This document shows, piece by piece, positions 5,466-11,214 of a DNA stretch of 11,214 nucleotides. The stretch covers positions 8,587-19,800 of the forward strand of contig DPFD01000152.1 in the NCBI GenBank assembly GCA_003534175.1, read 5' to 3'. The stretch is from Chitinophagaceae bacterium (GTDB taxonomy: Bacteria; Bacteroidota; Bacteroidia; Chitinophagales; Chitinophagaceae). The position numbers and the translations under genes were made by a program. The notes under the pieces were generated by a model. The model had not been told where the DNA came from. It searched no databases and saw only the letters and a program-made list of their open reading frames with translations. Each line of letters opens with the position of its first letter. Position 1 is the first letter of the stretch.

Positions 5466-6473
5466 ATGAACACAACAGAAAAACTTCAGACTGAATCAGC
5501 CATTCAATTTGTAAAATCTACTTTTTCCGGGGCGCTGGAAAAAAAACTTAACCTCACCTATGTTTCAGCGCCTATGATTGTGCAGGAACATACCGGAATT
5601 AACGACGATTTAAACGGAGTGGAGCAACCCGTGTCTTTTCCGCTCAGGGCATTGAGCCCTTATCGTGCAGTGGTGGTACATTCGCTGGCCAAATGGAAAC
5701 GGATGCGGTTGAAGGAATATGGTATTGAAGCAGGCAAAGGAATATGGACGGATATGCGCGCCTTGCGGCCGGATGAAGAGTTGTCGCCCCTGCATTCTGT
5801 ATATGTAGATCAGTGGGATTGGGAGAAGCATATCACCGAGCCTGAAAGAACCGTAACCTATCTGCAGGATACGGTGGAGCAGATTTATGAAGCATTGAAG
5901 GAAACCGAAAGGCAAACGGCACTCCGGTATCCATTTGTTACTCCTGTATTGCCCGATCAGATTCATTTTATTCATGCAGAAACGCTATTGCAACAGTATC
6001 CTGGTTTAACAGCGAAAGAACGCGAGGCAGCTATTGCACGTAAATATGGTGCCGTGTTTATTATGGGGATAGGCGGCACTTTATCGAACGGAGAAGCGCA
6101 CGACGGTCGCGCGGCGGATTATGATGATTGGTCAACCCCCACTGAATCAGGACTGCCCGGCTTGAATGGAGATATCATTCTGTGGCATCCGGTGCTGGAG
6201 TGTGCATTCGAAGTGTCATCAATGGGCATTCGTGTGAATCCACTGGCCTTGGTGCGTCAGTTGAAAGAAAAGGATTGCACAGAACGAAGTACATTGCTGT
6301 ATCATAAACAGTTGCTTTCAGGTCAGTTGCCCCAGAGCATGGGAGGAGGAATTGGTCAGTCGAGAATCTGTATGTTTATGCTTCGAAAAAAACACATCGG
6401 AGAAGTGCAGGTAAGCATCTGGCCCGAGGCCATGCGAACAGCTTTACGTGAGGAAGGCGTTTACCTTTTGTAA
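5466..6473 (+). CDS. asnA: Aspartate-ammonia ligase (ammonia-dependent asparagine synthetase)
   Basis: 335 residues, the usual length. AsnA makes asparagine from aspartate, ammonia and ATP via an aspartyl-adenylate; its fold is related to class II aminoacyl-tRNA synthetases. Family blocks visible are SAPMIVQEHTGINDDLNGVE (34-53), SLAKWKRMRLKEYG (73-86), GIGGTLSNGEAHDGRAADYD (201-220) and the class-II-like end SMGGGIGQSRICMFML (291-306). The protein has only seven Asn residues. The start at 5466 follows an A-rich stretch 20 nt after terminator 2. Regulation is very likely by the two leader-peptide attenuators upstream, so expression should rise when charged tRNA-Asn falls. alkB begins 10 nt after the stop and is probably in the same transcript. 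Confidence 0.96.
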   Translation: MNTTEKLQTESAIQFVKSTFSGALEKKLNLTYVSAPMIVQEHTGINDDLNGVEQPVSFPLRALSPYRAVVVHSLAKWKRMRLKEYGIEAGKGIWTDMRALRPDEELSPLHSVYVDQWDWEKHITEPERTVTYLQDTVEQIYEALKETERQTALRYPFVTPVLPDQIHFIHAETLLQQYPGLTAKEREAAIARKYGAVFIMGIGGTLSNGEAHDGRAADYDDWSTPTESGLPGLNGDIILWHPVLECAFEVSSMGIRVNPLALVRQLKEKDCTERSTLLYHKQLLSGQLPQSMGGGIGQSRICMFMLRKKHIGEVQVSIWPEAMRTALREEGVYLL

Positions 6474-6483
6474 GAAAAACCAC

Positions 6484-7068
6484 ATGAATAATCTGTTGCA
6501 CAAAGAGGGGGATGCATACTATTATGGCAGGGTGCTGGATGAAGCTTCTGCCTGGCAATACTATGATGTGTTGTGGAATGAAATTGAGTGGAAACAAGAT
6601 GTGGTGAAGCTTTATGGAAAGGAATGGATTACCCGGCGAAAGACGGCATGGTATGGTGATAACGGTATTGCATATACGTACGGTAAGTTAACAAGGTATG
6701 CATTGCCATGGACGCCCGCCTTGCTGGCACTGAAAGCACTAACAGAAAAAATTACCGGATCAACGTACAATAGTTGCCTGTTGAATTTGTATCATCACGG
6801 AAATGAAGGCATGGGCTGGCATAGCGATGATGAACCCGAAATGAAACGGCATGCCTCTATTGCGTCACTGAGTTTGGGGGCAGCGCGCCGGTTTGATTTT
6901 CGTCACCGAACTACGGGTGAAACCCTTTCAGTTGTACTGGAACATGGCAGTTTACTTGAAATGAAAGGGGTTACGCAACATCACTGGAAACATCAGATGC
7001 CTAAAACAACAAAAGTGCTGCAACCACGCATCAACCTCACTTTCAGAACGGTTGTACCGTTGGTCTGA
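6484..7068 (+). CDS. alkB: AlkB-type 2-oxoglutarate/Fe(II)-dependent DNA or RNA dealkylase
   Basis: 194 residues resembling the ALKBH2/3-like branch. Such enzymes remove methyl groups from 1-methyladenine and 3-methylcytosine by oxidation. The iron ligands are visible as H113-x-D115 in GWHSDDEPEM (111-120) and H170 in HHWKHQMPKT (166-175). The 2-oxoglutarate-binding arginines are in PRINLTFR (R182, R188). NLYHHGNEGMG (101-111) and SIASLSLGAARRFDFRH (125-141) are further family blocks. I chose the ATG at 6484, 10 nt after the asnA stop. The in-frame ATG at 6448 lies inside asnA and would add 12 residues before the natural start. Sharing a transcript with asnA is likely from spacing, but no functional link is obvious. 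Confidence 0.92.
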   Translation: MNNLLHKEGDAYYYGRVLDEASAWQYYDVLWNEIEWKQDVVKLYGKEWITRRKTAWYGDNGIAYTYGKLTRYALPWTPALLALKALTEKITGSTYNSCLLNLYHHGNEGMGWHSDDEPEMKRHASIASLSLGAARRFDFRHRTTGETLSVVLEHGSLLEMKGVTQHHWKHQMPKTTKVLQPRINLTFRTVVPLV

Positions 7069-7133
7069 ATCAGAAACGGGTGTCGGGAAAAATGGGTATA
7101 TTCACAGAGGTAATCTGAGAAAATGTTAGGTAT

Positions 7134-7613
7134 ATGAAAGAGCAGGTATTTAAAACTACTACAGGCACTATCACACTGAAGCAGGATACGTTGATTTTTA
7201 ACAGACTCATTGGCGAAGATGATAGTCGGTACCGTTACCATTCGTTTATATTGCTTACGCTGGTTATTGTTTTGCGATGGTGGTGGTCAGAATCCGACAG
7301 AAAAGCAGAATCAGATTTTGAAACATTTCAATCAGTGGTGTGGACAGCTATATTTTTGTATTGGATGTACCCTCATTTAAAGTATGCATTTAACTGGTTG
7401 TTCAGGTTTACCTGGAGGAATCGTATTCCGATGAGTCGCATTCAGTCTGCTGAAAAAATTGAAACGGAGAATGAACTCGAATGCGGGGTGCGTTTACACC
7501 TGCAAAGCGGCAGGGTAAAGGAAGTGATGTTCAGAAGGGAAGAAGGGTATGCGGAAAAGTTGCTACAGTTGTTTGAACCCCAGGGCATAACCATTCAGCC
7601 GGGATTGGTATAA
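7134..7613 (+). CDS. Hypothetical two-helix membrane protein with PH-like C-terminal part
   Basis: 159 residues that I do not recognise as a named family. A short beta-type N-terminus (TTTGTITLKQDTLIFNR, 8-24) is followed by two hydrophobic segments (about 37-52 and 67-90) separated by an acidic loop. A cytoplasmic-looking beta-strand region comes next (RNRIPMSRIQSAEKIE, 95-110, and VRLHLQSGRVKEVMFR, 119-134), then a final helix (YAEKLLQLFE, 139-148). This strand-TM-TM-strand-helix layout resembles small bacterial PH-like membrane proteins that measure residues of a membrane-bound partner, but the match is only by layout. It starts 65 nt after alkB; TATATTCA (7097-7104) in that gap looks like a -7 box but has no -33 partner. 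It may be the third gene of the asnA transcript. Confidence 0.7.
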   Translation: MKEQVFKTTTGTITLKQDTLIFNRLIGEDDSRYRYHSFILLTLVIVLRWWWSESDRKAESDFETFQSVVWTAIFLYWMYPHLKYAFNWLFRFTWRNRIPMSRIQSAEKIETENELECGVRLHLQSGRVKEVMFRREEGYAEKLLQLFEPQGITIQPGLV

Positions 7614-7687
7614 ACTCCCTGCACAGGGATTGTTGAGGGCGTCATGTGGCAATGGTAAGCCCAAATAAATTACCAGGATATTTATTT

Positions 7688-8464
7688 ATGAAACCTTTTG
7701 TAGCACATGATTCCATCGTCAGAAAAATCTGGGGCAGCAGCGATACCGTGCTGTTTATTTTTGCCGGTGCCGCGGCAGAGTTTGCGCTCAACAAAGCGGT
7801 AGACTGGCTCTACTTTACGGGCAAATTACCGGCCGATCCGATAGGGCGACTCTTCTCTACGGTAAGGTATGCACGAAATATAGTGTTTGCTCCTGAAGAG
7901 GTGGCCCTGAAAACCATCGATACCATCCATCACATTCATTCATCAGTGGAAGAAAAACGCGGCAGCCACATCCCCGAATGGGCATACCGTGATGTATTGT
8001 TTATGCTGATTCATTATTCCATTGCAGCGTACGAATTATTGAACAGGCGTTTGTCTGTACACGAAAAGGAAGAAGTGTACAACGTTTTTTACCGGCTGGG
8101 CACAAGGATGCAGGTGAAAGATTTACCGGATACCTACAGCGAATGGTTGCCGGTGCGTGAAGCACACTTAATCAATCATCTCGAAAACAGCCACTTTACC
8201 ACAGACCTGTTTAAACAATACAAAAAGCATCTGGGCAGTGCCCGGTATGCCATACTGATTGAAGCGCAAAAGCTTGTAGTACCGGCGCACGTGAAGCAAC
8301 TGCTTGGGTTCTCCTCCAGGCATTGGCTGGCACCTGCTGTACCTCTTTACGCTTTCAGCCGGAAAATAAAAATGGATGGTTGGGTGCGTACACTTCTACT
8401 GCCTTCAACATACAAAGCACAAATCGATGCCATCAATAATCCTCCAACATTCAACCGGGTGTGA
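7688..8464 (+). CDS. DUF2236 / MpaB-like putative oxygenase
   Basis: 258 residues that match the layout of DUF2236, the family of latex-clearing protein Lcp and fungal MpaB, all-helical b-type heme oxygenases. Recognisable stretches are the opening DSIVRKIWGSSDTVLFIFAGAAAEFAL (8-34), DPIGRLFSTVRYARNIVFAPEEVALKTIDTIHHIHSSVE (50-88), and RDVLFMLIHYSIAAYELLNRRLSVHEKEEVY (101-131). H84 and H109 lie where heme-linked histidines are expected. No signal peptide, so probably cytoplasmic, with C-terminal hydrophobic surface. The substrate is unknown. The start is uncertain: GTG 7646 and ATG 7652 are in frame upstream, but ATG 7688 has an A/T-rich upstream region and sits just before the conserved part. 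It converges with the HNH gene, whose stop is 15 nt away. Confidence 0.75.
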   Translation: MKPFVAHDSIVRKIWGSSDTVLFIFAGAAAEFALNKAVDWLYFTGKLPADPIGRLFSTVRYARNIVFAPEEVALKTIDTIHHIHSSVEEKRGSHIPEWAYRDVLFMLIHYSIAAYELLNRRLSVHEKEEVYNVFYRLGTRMQVKDLPDTYSEWLPVREAHLINHLENSHFTTDLFKQYKKHLGSARYAILIEAQKLVVPAHVKQLLGFSSRHWLAPAVPLYAFSRKIKMDGWVRTLLLPSTYKAQIDAINNPPTFNRV

Positions 8465-8479
8465 ACTCAATGATAAAAA

Positions 8480-9238
8480 TTATTTCGCGGCTTGCACATC
8501 AGCCCAGTTCTCTCCCCGCTTAATCCGAAGAATCTGCGTTTCAGTTACTTTGAAAATTTTCACCAACTGCTTGATGGGTTTGTTTTCATTCAGTAATTTT
8601 TTGAGCAGCATCACCTTTGTTACGGAGAGTTTGGTGTTTTTATGCGGGGGCGTTAATCTTAATCTTCGCTTGTTGATTTCTGCCTGTACACTCGGACTAT
8701 TCACCCGGTGTTTATGAATTTCTTCTGTTGTCATCCAGCGCAGATTATCTACGCGGTTGTTCAGTTTGTTGTAATCCAGATGCGCGATGATGTTGGCATC
8801 GGGAGAAGGTTTAGGCAGAAAATAGGTAGCTACCAAACGGTGCACCAGTGCATGGTAGTGCATGGTACGACGGGACAGGTCTTTTACAAATGCCTTACTT
8901 AATGCTGCTTTCTTTTCCTCATAAAGTTGTGTGAGGGTATTGATTTCTTCTTCAGAAGCATTTTCTTTCACCAACTGCTTTTTCTTTGCCAGCAGTTGAG
9001 CTACTTCTTTTTGTTCGTTTTTGAATTGTACTTCAAGTTCAGGTTCGCGCGGTTTGTAAAACTTCAGTCGAATAATGCGGTATCCTTCACTCATAGAACC
9101 TTTCATGATACGGCCGCTACCCAGTTTCGTGTACGTACGTATCCTACCCCAGTTCGATACTTCCAATCGGTACTTATTGGTAAACTCAAAATCAAACTCA
9201 ACTTCCTTCCACTGTTCGAGCCAATAACCATTATTCAT
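8480..9238 (-). CDS. Free-standing NUMOD4-HNH nuclease-like protein with coiled-coil insert
   Basis: 252 residues. Residues 7-62 resemble NUMOD4 (WKEVEF at 10-15, YRLEVSNWGRIRTY at 23-36, EGYRIIRLKF at 51-60). Residues about 66-118 are charged and helical (QKEVAQLLAKKKQLVKENAS and following), probably a coiled coil inserted between modules. An HNH_3-type core follows: VHRLVATYFLPKPSPDANII (132-151), AHLDYNKLNNRVDNLRWMT (152-170), with the expected His and Asn residues. The C-terminus (NTKLSVTKVMLLKKLL at 201-216, VTETQILRIKRGENWADV at 231-248) looks like the helix-turn-helix module common in these proteins. NUMOD4-HNH proteins are often homing endonucleases in introns or phages; here no intron, split gene or phage gene adjoins. 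I chose ATG 9238 because ATG 9253 lies upstream of a perfect -7 box. Confidence 0.82.
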   Translation of the reverse strand: MNNGYWLEQWKEVEFDFEFTNKYRLEVSNWGRIRTYTKLGSGRIMKGSMSEGYRIIRLKFYKPREPELEVQFKNEQKEVAQLLAKKKQLVKENASEEEINTLTQLYEEKKAALSKAFVKDLSRRTMHYHALVHRLVATYFLPKPSPDANIIAHLDYNKLNNRVDNLRWMTTEEIHKHRVNSPSVQAEINKRRLRLTPPHKNTKLSVTKVMLLKKLLNENKPIKQLVKIFKVTETQILRIKRGENWADVQAAK

Positions 9239-9242
9239 AAGA

Positions 9243-9250
9243 CAAAGATA
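9243..9250 (-). promoter_or_regulatory. Candidate -7 promoter box of the HNH gene
   Basis: Minus-strand TATCTTTG matches TAnnTTTG exactly and ends 4 nt before the ATG at 9238, so the message would be almost leaderless. The nearest TTTG (9282-9279) is 28 nt away instead of the usual 19-21, which lowers confidence. Confidence 0.4.
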
Positions 9251-9296
9251 CATTTTTTGATATGACCATGCGCATATACAAATAACGAAGAACTTA

Positions 9297-9316
9297 TATT
9301 AAACGCCGGTTTAATA
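9297..9316. repeat. 20-bp palindrome upstream of the HNH gene
   Basis: TATTAAAC (9297-9304) and GTTTAATA (9309-9316) form a perfect 8-bp inverted repeat around GCCG. No T-run follows on either strand and the A/T-rich arms would make a weak RNA hairpin, so a DNA-binding site is more likely than a terminator. It lies about 47 nt upstream of the HNH -7 box and 70 nt past the helicase stop. The rest of the 9254-9385 gap shows nothing I can name. Confidence 0.45.
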
Positions 9317-9385
9317 CAACGGAAACAAACGTACGAAAGAGGTGTTACGAATAAAAAAATTCAATGCGTTTATGCCACACCGTTA

Positions 9386-11214
9386 TTAATCTTCCACAAT
9401 TCTCAGTTTAGCATAATTCAGCATGATTTTTTTCTCTCCGTTCAGTTTAAACTGTATAGTGGCAATAGGATTGTGTGAAGCGCCTTCCATTTTAGTTACT
9501 TCTCCAAATCCGAATTTCAAATGCTCTACTTTATGTCCGGCACGAAGTTCTTTTAAATCACTCGCCACAAAATTTTCAGTGGGTACGTGTTCTACAGTTT
9601 TGGGCCGGGCAGAAAGGCTCGAGTACACATTGCTACCCTGGGGTTTGGGAGAGGAAGGCTTTGCAAATCCGCGCTGCATACGCTCATACGCACTGCCCAT
9701 GTTGGCGTTTTGTGAGCGTGCAGAGGAGCCGGCCAGTTTATAATCAATATACTCCTGAGGGATTTCTTCCAGAAAACGACTGGGTTCATTTTGCTGAAGC
9801 TGACCAAAACGGTAACGCGCATTCGCAAAACTCAGATACAATAATTTCTTGGCGCGGGTAACGGCCACATAAAACAAACGACGCTCTTCCTCCAGCTCTT
9901 CGCGGGTGTTGATTGACATTGCATTGGGGAAAATCGTTTCTTCCAAACCTCCCACGAACACCACCGGAAACTCCAGTCCCTTAGAAGCGTGAATGGTCAT
10001 GAGTTTCACCACATCGCCATCTTCTTCCTGTTCAGCCGGATCAGTCAGTAACGCAATCTGCTGCAAATACGCCCCCAAATCTTTTTCTCCCACTTCGCCA
10101 TCTTCTGTATTCATCGGTGTTTCGGTAAACTCCTTGATGGAGTTCAGTAACTCCTGTACGTTTTCATACCGTTGTAATCCTTCCACCGATTTATCATTAA
10201 ACAACTCTTTCACCAGCCCGGTTTCCTTGCCCACCATAAAGGCCACATCATAGGCATTCTTTTTGGGCAGCTCACTTTGAAACATCTGCACCATGGTAGC
10301 AAAATCCTGCAGCGCTTCCAGGGTAGAGGCTTTGAAGCCATACGTTGATGCTTTGGTAATTACCTCCCACATGGAAATGTTATTCATGTTGGCAGCTAAA
10401 ATAGCCCGCTCGATGGTGGTTTTACCAATACCTCGCGCAGGATAATTGATGATGCGCTTCAGTGCTTCTTCATCATTCGGGTTTACCACTACACGCAGGT
10501 AAGCGAGCATATCTTTCACCTCTTTGCGCTGGTAAAAACTCATGCCTCCGTAAATTTTATAGGCAATGCCCATGCGCCTCAACGCTTCTTCAAACGAACG
10601 GCTTTGCGCATTGGTTCTGTAAAGGATGGCAAAATCGCGGTTGAAATAATGCTTACGTAATTTTAAATCCTGTATGGTATCGGCCACCATGCGGCCCTCG
10701 TCGTTGTCTGATTGCGTGCGGATGAGATTGATTTTATCTCCTTCCACATTATCAGTAAACAACTTCTTTTCTATCTGTCCTTTATTGTTCGAGATTACCT
10801 GATTGGCTACGTGCAGAATGTTTTTTGTACTTCTGTAATTCTGCTCCAGCTTAATCACCTTTACTTCATCATAATCTTTATTGAACTGCAGGATGTTTTG
10901 AATGGTAGCTCCGCGGAAACTGTAAATACTTTGGGCATCATCTCCCACCACACACACATTCTCATGCATGGCCCCGAGCAATTTTACAATTTCATACTGA
11001 GCAGGGTTGGTATCCTGATACTCATCAATCAGAATATATTTAAACTTATGCTGGTATTTACTCAATGCCTCCGGAAACCGCGTGAGGAGTGTGTGCATGT
11101 TCAGCAACAGGTCGTCAAAATCCATCGCCCCGTTTTTAAAACAACGCTTGCAATACTGCAGATAGATTTGATGAAACATCGGTTTGTTGGTACGCGCATC
11201 TTCCTGAATCAACT
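9386..11214 (-). CDS. uvrD: UvrD/PcrA-type superfamily 1 DNA helicase (N-terminal end outside window)
   Basis: About 609 residues of a 3'-5' DNA helicase that unwinds DNA in nucleotide excision repair, mismatch repair and replication-transcription conflicts. The frame runs off the window end; the first visible ATT/TTG codons are internal. Roughly 170 residues are missing, including the Q motif and Walker A. Counting from the codon at 11212, visible motifs are: DEYQD (63-67, motif II), VVGDDAQSIYSFRGA (88-102, motif III), QNYRST (motif IV), TIHASKGLEFPVVFVGG (motif V) and EEERRLFYVAVTRAKKLLYL (motif VI). A Ser/Asn-rich linker leads to a C-terminal Tudor-like domain (GHKVEHLKFGFGEVTKMEG and following), which in PcrA/UvrD contacts RNA polymerase. 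pcrA and uvrD names cannot be separated from sequence alone. Confidence 0.95.
   Translation of the reverse strand, partial: LIQEDARTNKPMFHQIYLQYCKRCFKNGAMDFDDLLLNMHTLLTRFPEALSKYQHKFKYILIDEYQDTNPAQYEIVKLLGAMHENVCVVGDDAQSIYSFRGATIQNILQFNKDYDEVKVIKLEQNYRSTKNILHVANQVISNNKGQIEKKLFTDNVEGDKINLIRTQSDNDEGRMVADTIQDLKLRKHYFNRDFAILYRTNAQSRSFEEALRRMGIAYKIYGGMSFYQRKEVKDMLAYLRVVVNPNDEEALKRIINYPARGIGKTTIERAILAANMNNISMWEVITKASTYGFKASTLEALQDFATMVQMFQSELPKKNAYDVAFMVGKETGLVKELFNDKSVEGLQRYENVQELLNSIKEFTETPMNTEDGEVGEKDLGAYLQQIALLTDPAEQEEDGDVVKLMTIHASKGLEFPVVFVGGLEETIFPNAMSINTREELEEERRLFYVAVTRAKKLLYLSFANARYRFGQLQQNEPSRFLEEIPQEYIDYKLAGSSARSQNANMGSAYERMQRGFAKPSSPKPQGSNVYSSLSARPKTVEHVPTENFVASDLKELRAGHKVEHLKFGFGEVTKMEGASHNPIATIQFKLNGEKKIMLNYAKLRIVED

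Noticed and set aside
4948..5473. Overlapping minus-strand ORFs across the asnA leader
   Set aside because: They are antisense to the leader peptides and hairpins, have low-complexity Ile/Tyr-rich translations from the AAT repeats, and resemble no protein.
7097..7104. TATATTCA as a promoter for the gene at 7134
   Set aside because: No TTTG-like -33 box at the correct distance; co-transcription with alkB is equally likely.
9423..9743. Plus-strand ORF opposite the helicase C-terminal region
   Set aside because: The helicase frame on the other strand is clearly coding with conserved motifs; this is a shadow frame.

Overview
The window looks like ordinary chromosome of a Bacteroidota bacterium, most likely Chitinophagaceae or a close relative. 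Three things point there. The gene content fits: a GH3-like protein, a two-domain Nfu protein whose N-terminus contains YTEMTPNPETMKF, a PnuC/NadR-kinase pair, and a UvrD helicase with a C-terminal Tudor-like domain. Start codons have A/T-rich upstream regions and no clear Shine-Dalgarno sequences. Several intergenic regions carry TAnnTTTG-like -7 boxes. I saw no tRNA, rRNA, CRISPR array, insertion sequence or phage module.

Layout. Positions 1-2240 (+ strand): the 3' part of a GH3-family gene, a LysE-type exporter, and a monofunctional peptidoglycan transglycosylase (mtgA). Positions 2314-4142 (- strand): a nicotinamide riboside uptake and phosphorylation pair (pnuC plus a NadR-like kinase, overlapping by 8 nt). 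An intrinsic terminator separates this pair from the upstream Nfu-type Fe-S scaffold gene. Positions 4310-5095 (+): a secreted protein of unknown function made of two diverged copies of one lipocalin-like unit. Positions 5096-6473 (+): a 370-nt leader region, then asnA. Positions 6484-8464 (+): an AlkB-type DNA/RNA dealkylase, a two-helix membrane protein with a PH-like tail, and a DUF2236/MpaB-like putative oxygenase. Positions 8480-11214 (-): a free-standing NUMOD4-HNH nuclease-like gene and the 3' three-quarters of a UvrD/PcrA helicase.

The most notable element is the asnA leader. It contains two consecutive attenuation modules of nearly identical design. Each has a short peptide gene with a run of five or six consecutive asparagine codons (22 and 18 codons in total), a stop codon, about 26 nt, and then a GC-rich hairpin followed by seven T's. 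In each module a segment at or just after the end of the peptide gene is complementary to the 5' arm of the terminator. It would be free when a ribosome stalls on the Asn codons and covered when a ribosome reaches the stop codon. This is the geometry of classical ribosome-mediated attenuation (trp/his type). Here it appears to sense charged tRNA-Asn, controls the enzyme that makes asparagine, and is present twice in series. The mechanism is inferred from sequence; the peptides, codons, hairpins and complementarities are directly visible.

Other useful sequence evidence: the nfu-pnuC terminator and a -7 box inside the nfu 5' region both argue for start codons downstream of the longest possible ones. 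A good promoter with an inverted repeat in its spacer precedes the LysE gene. A 20-bp palindrome lies upstream of the HNH gene.
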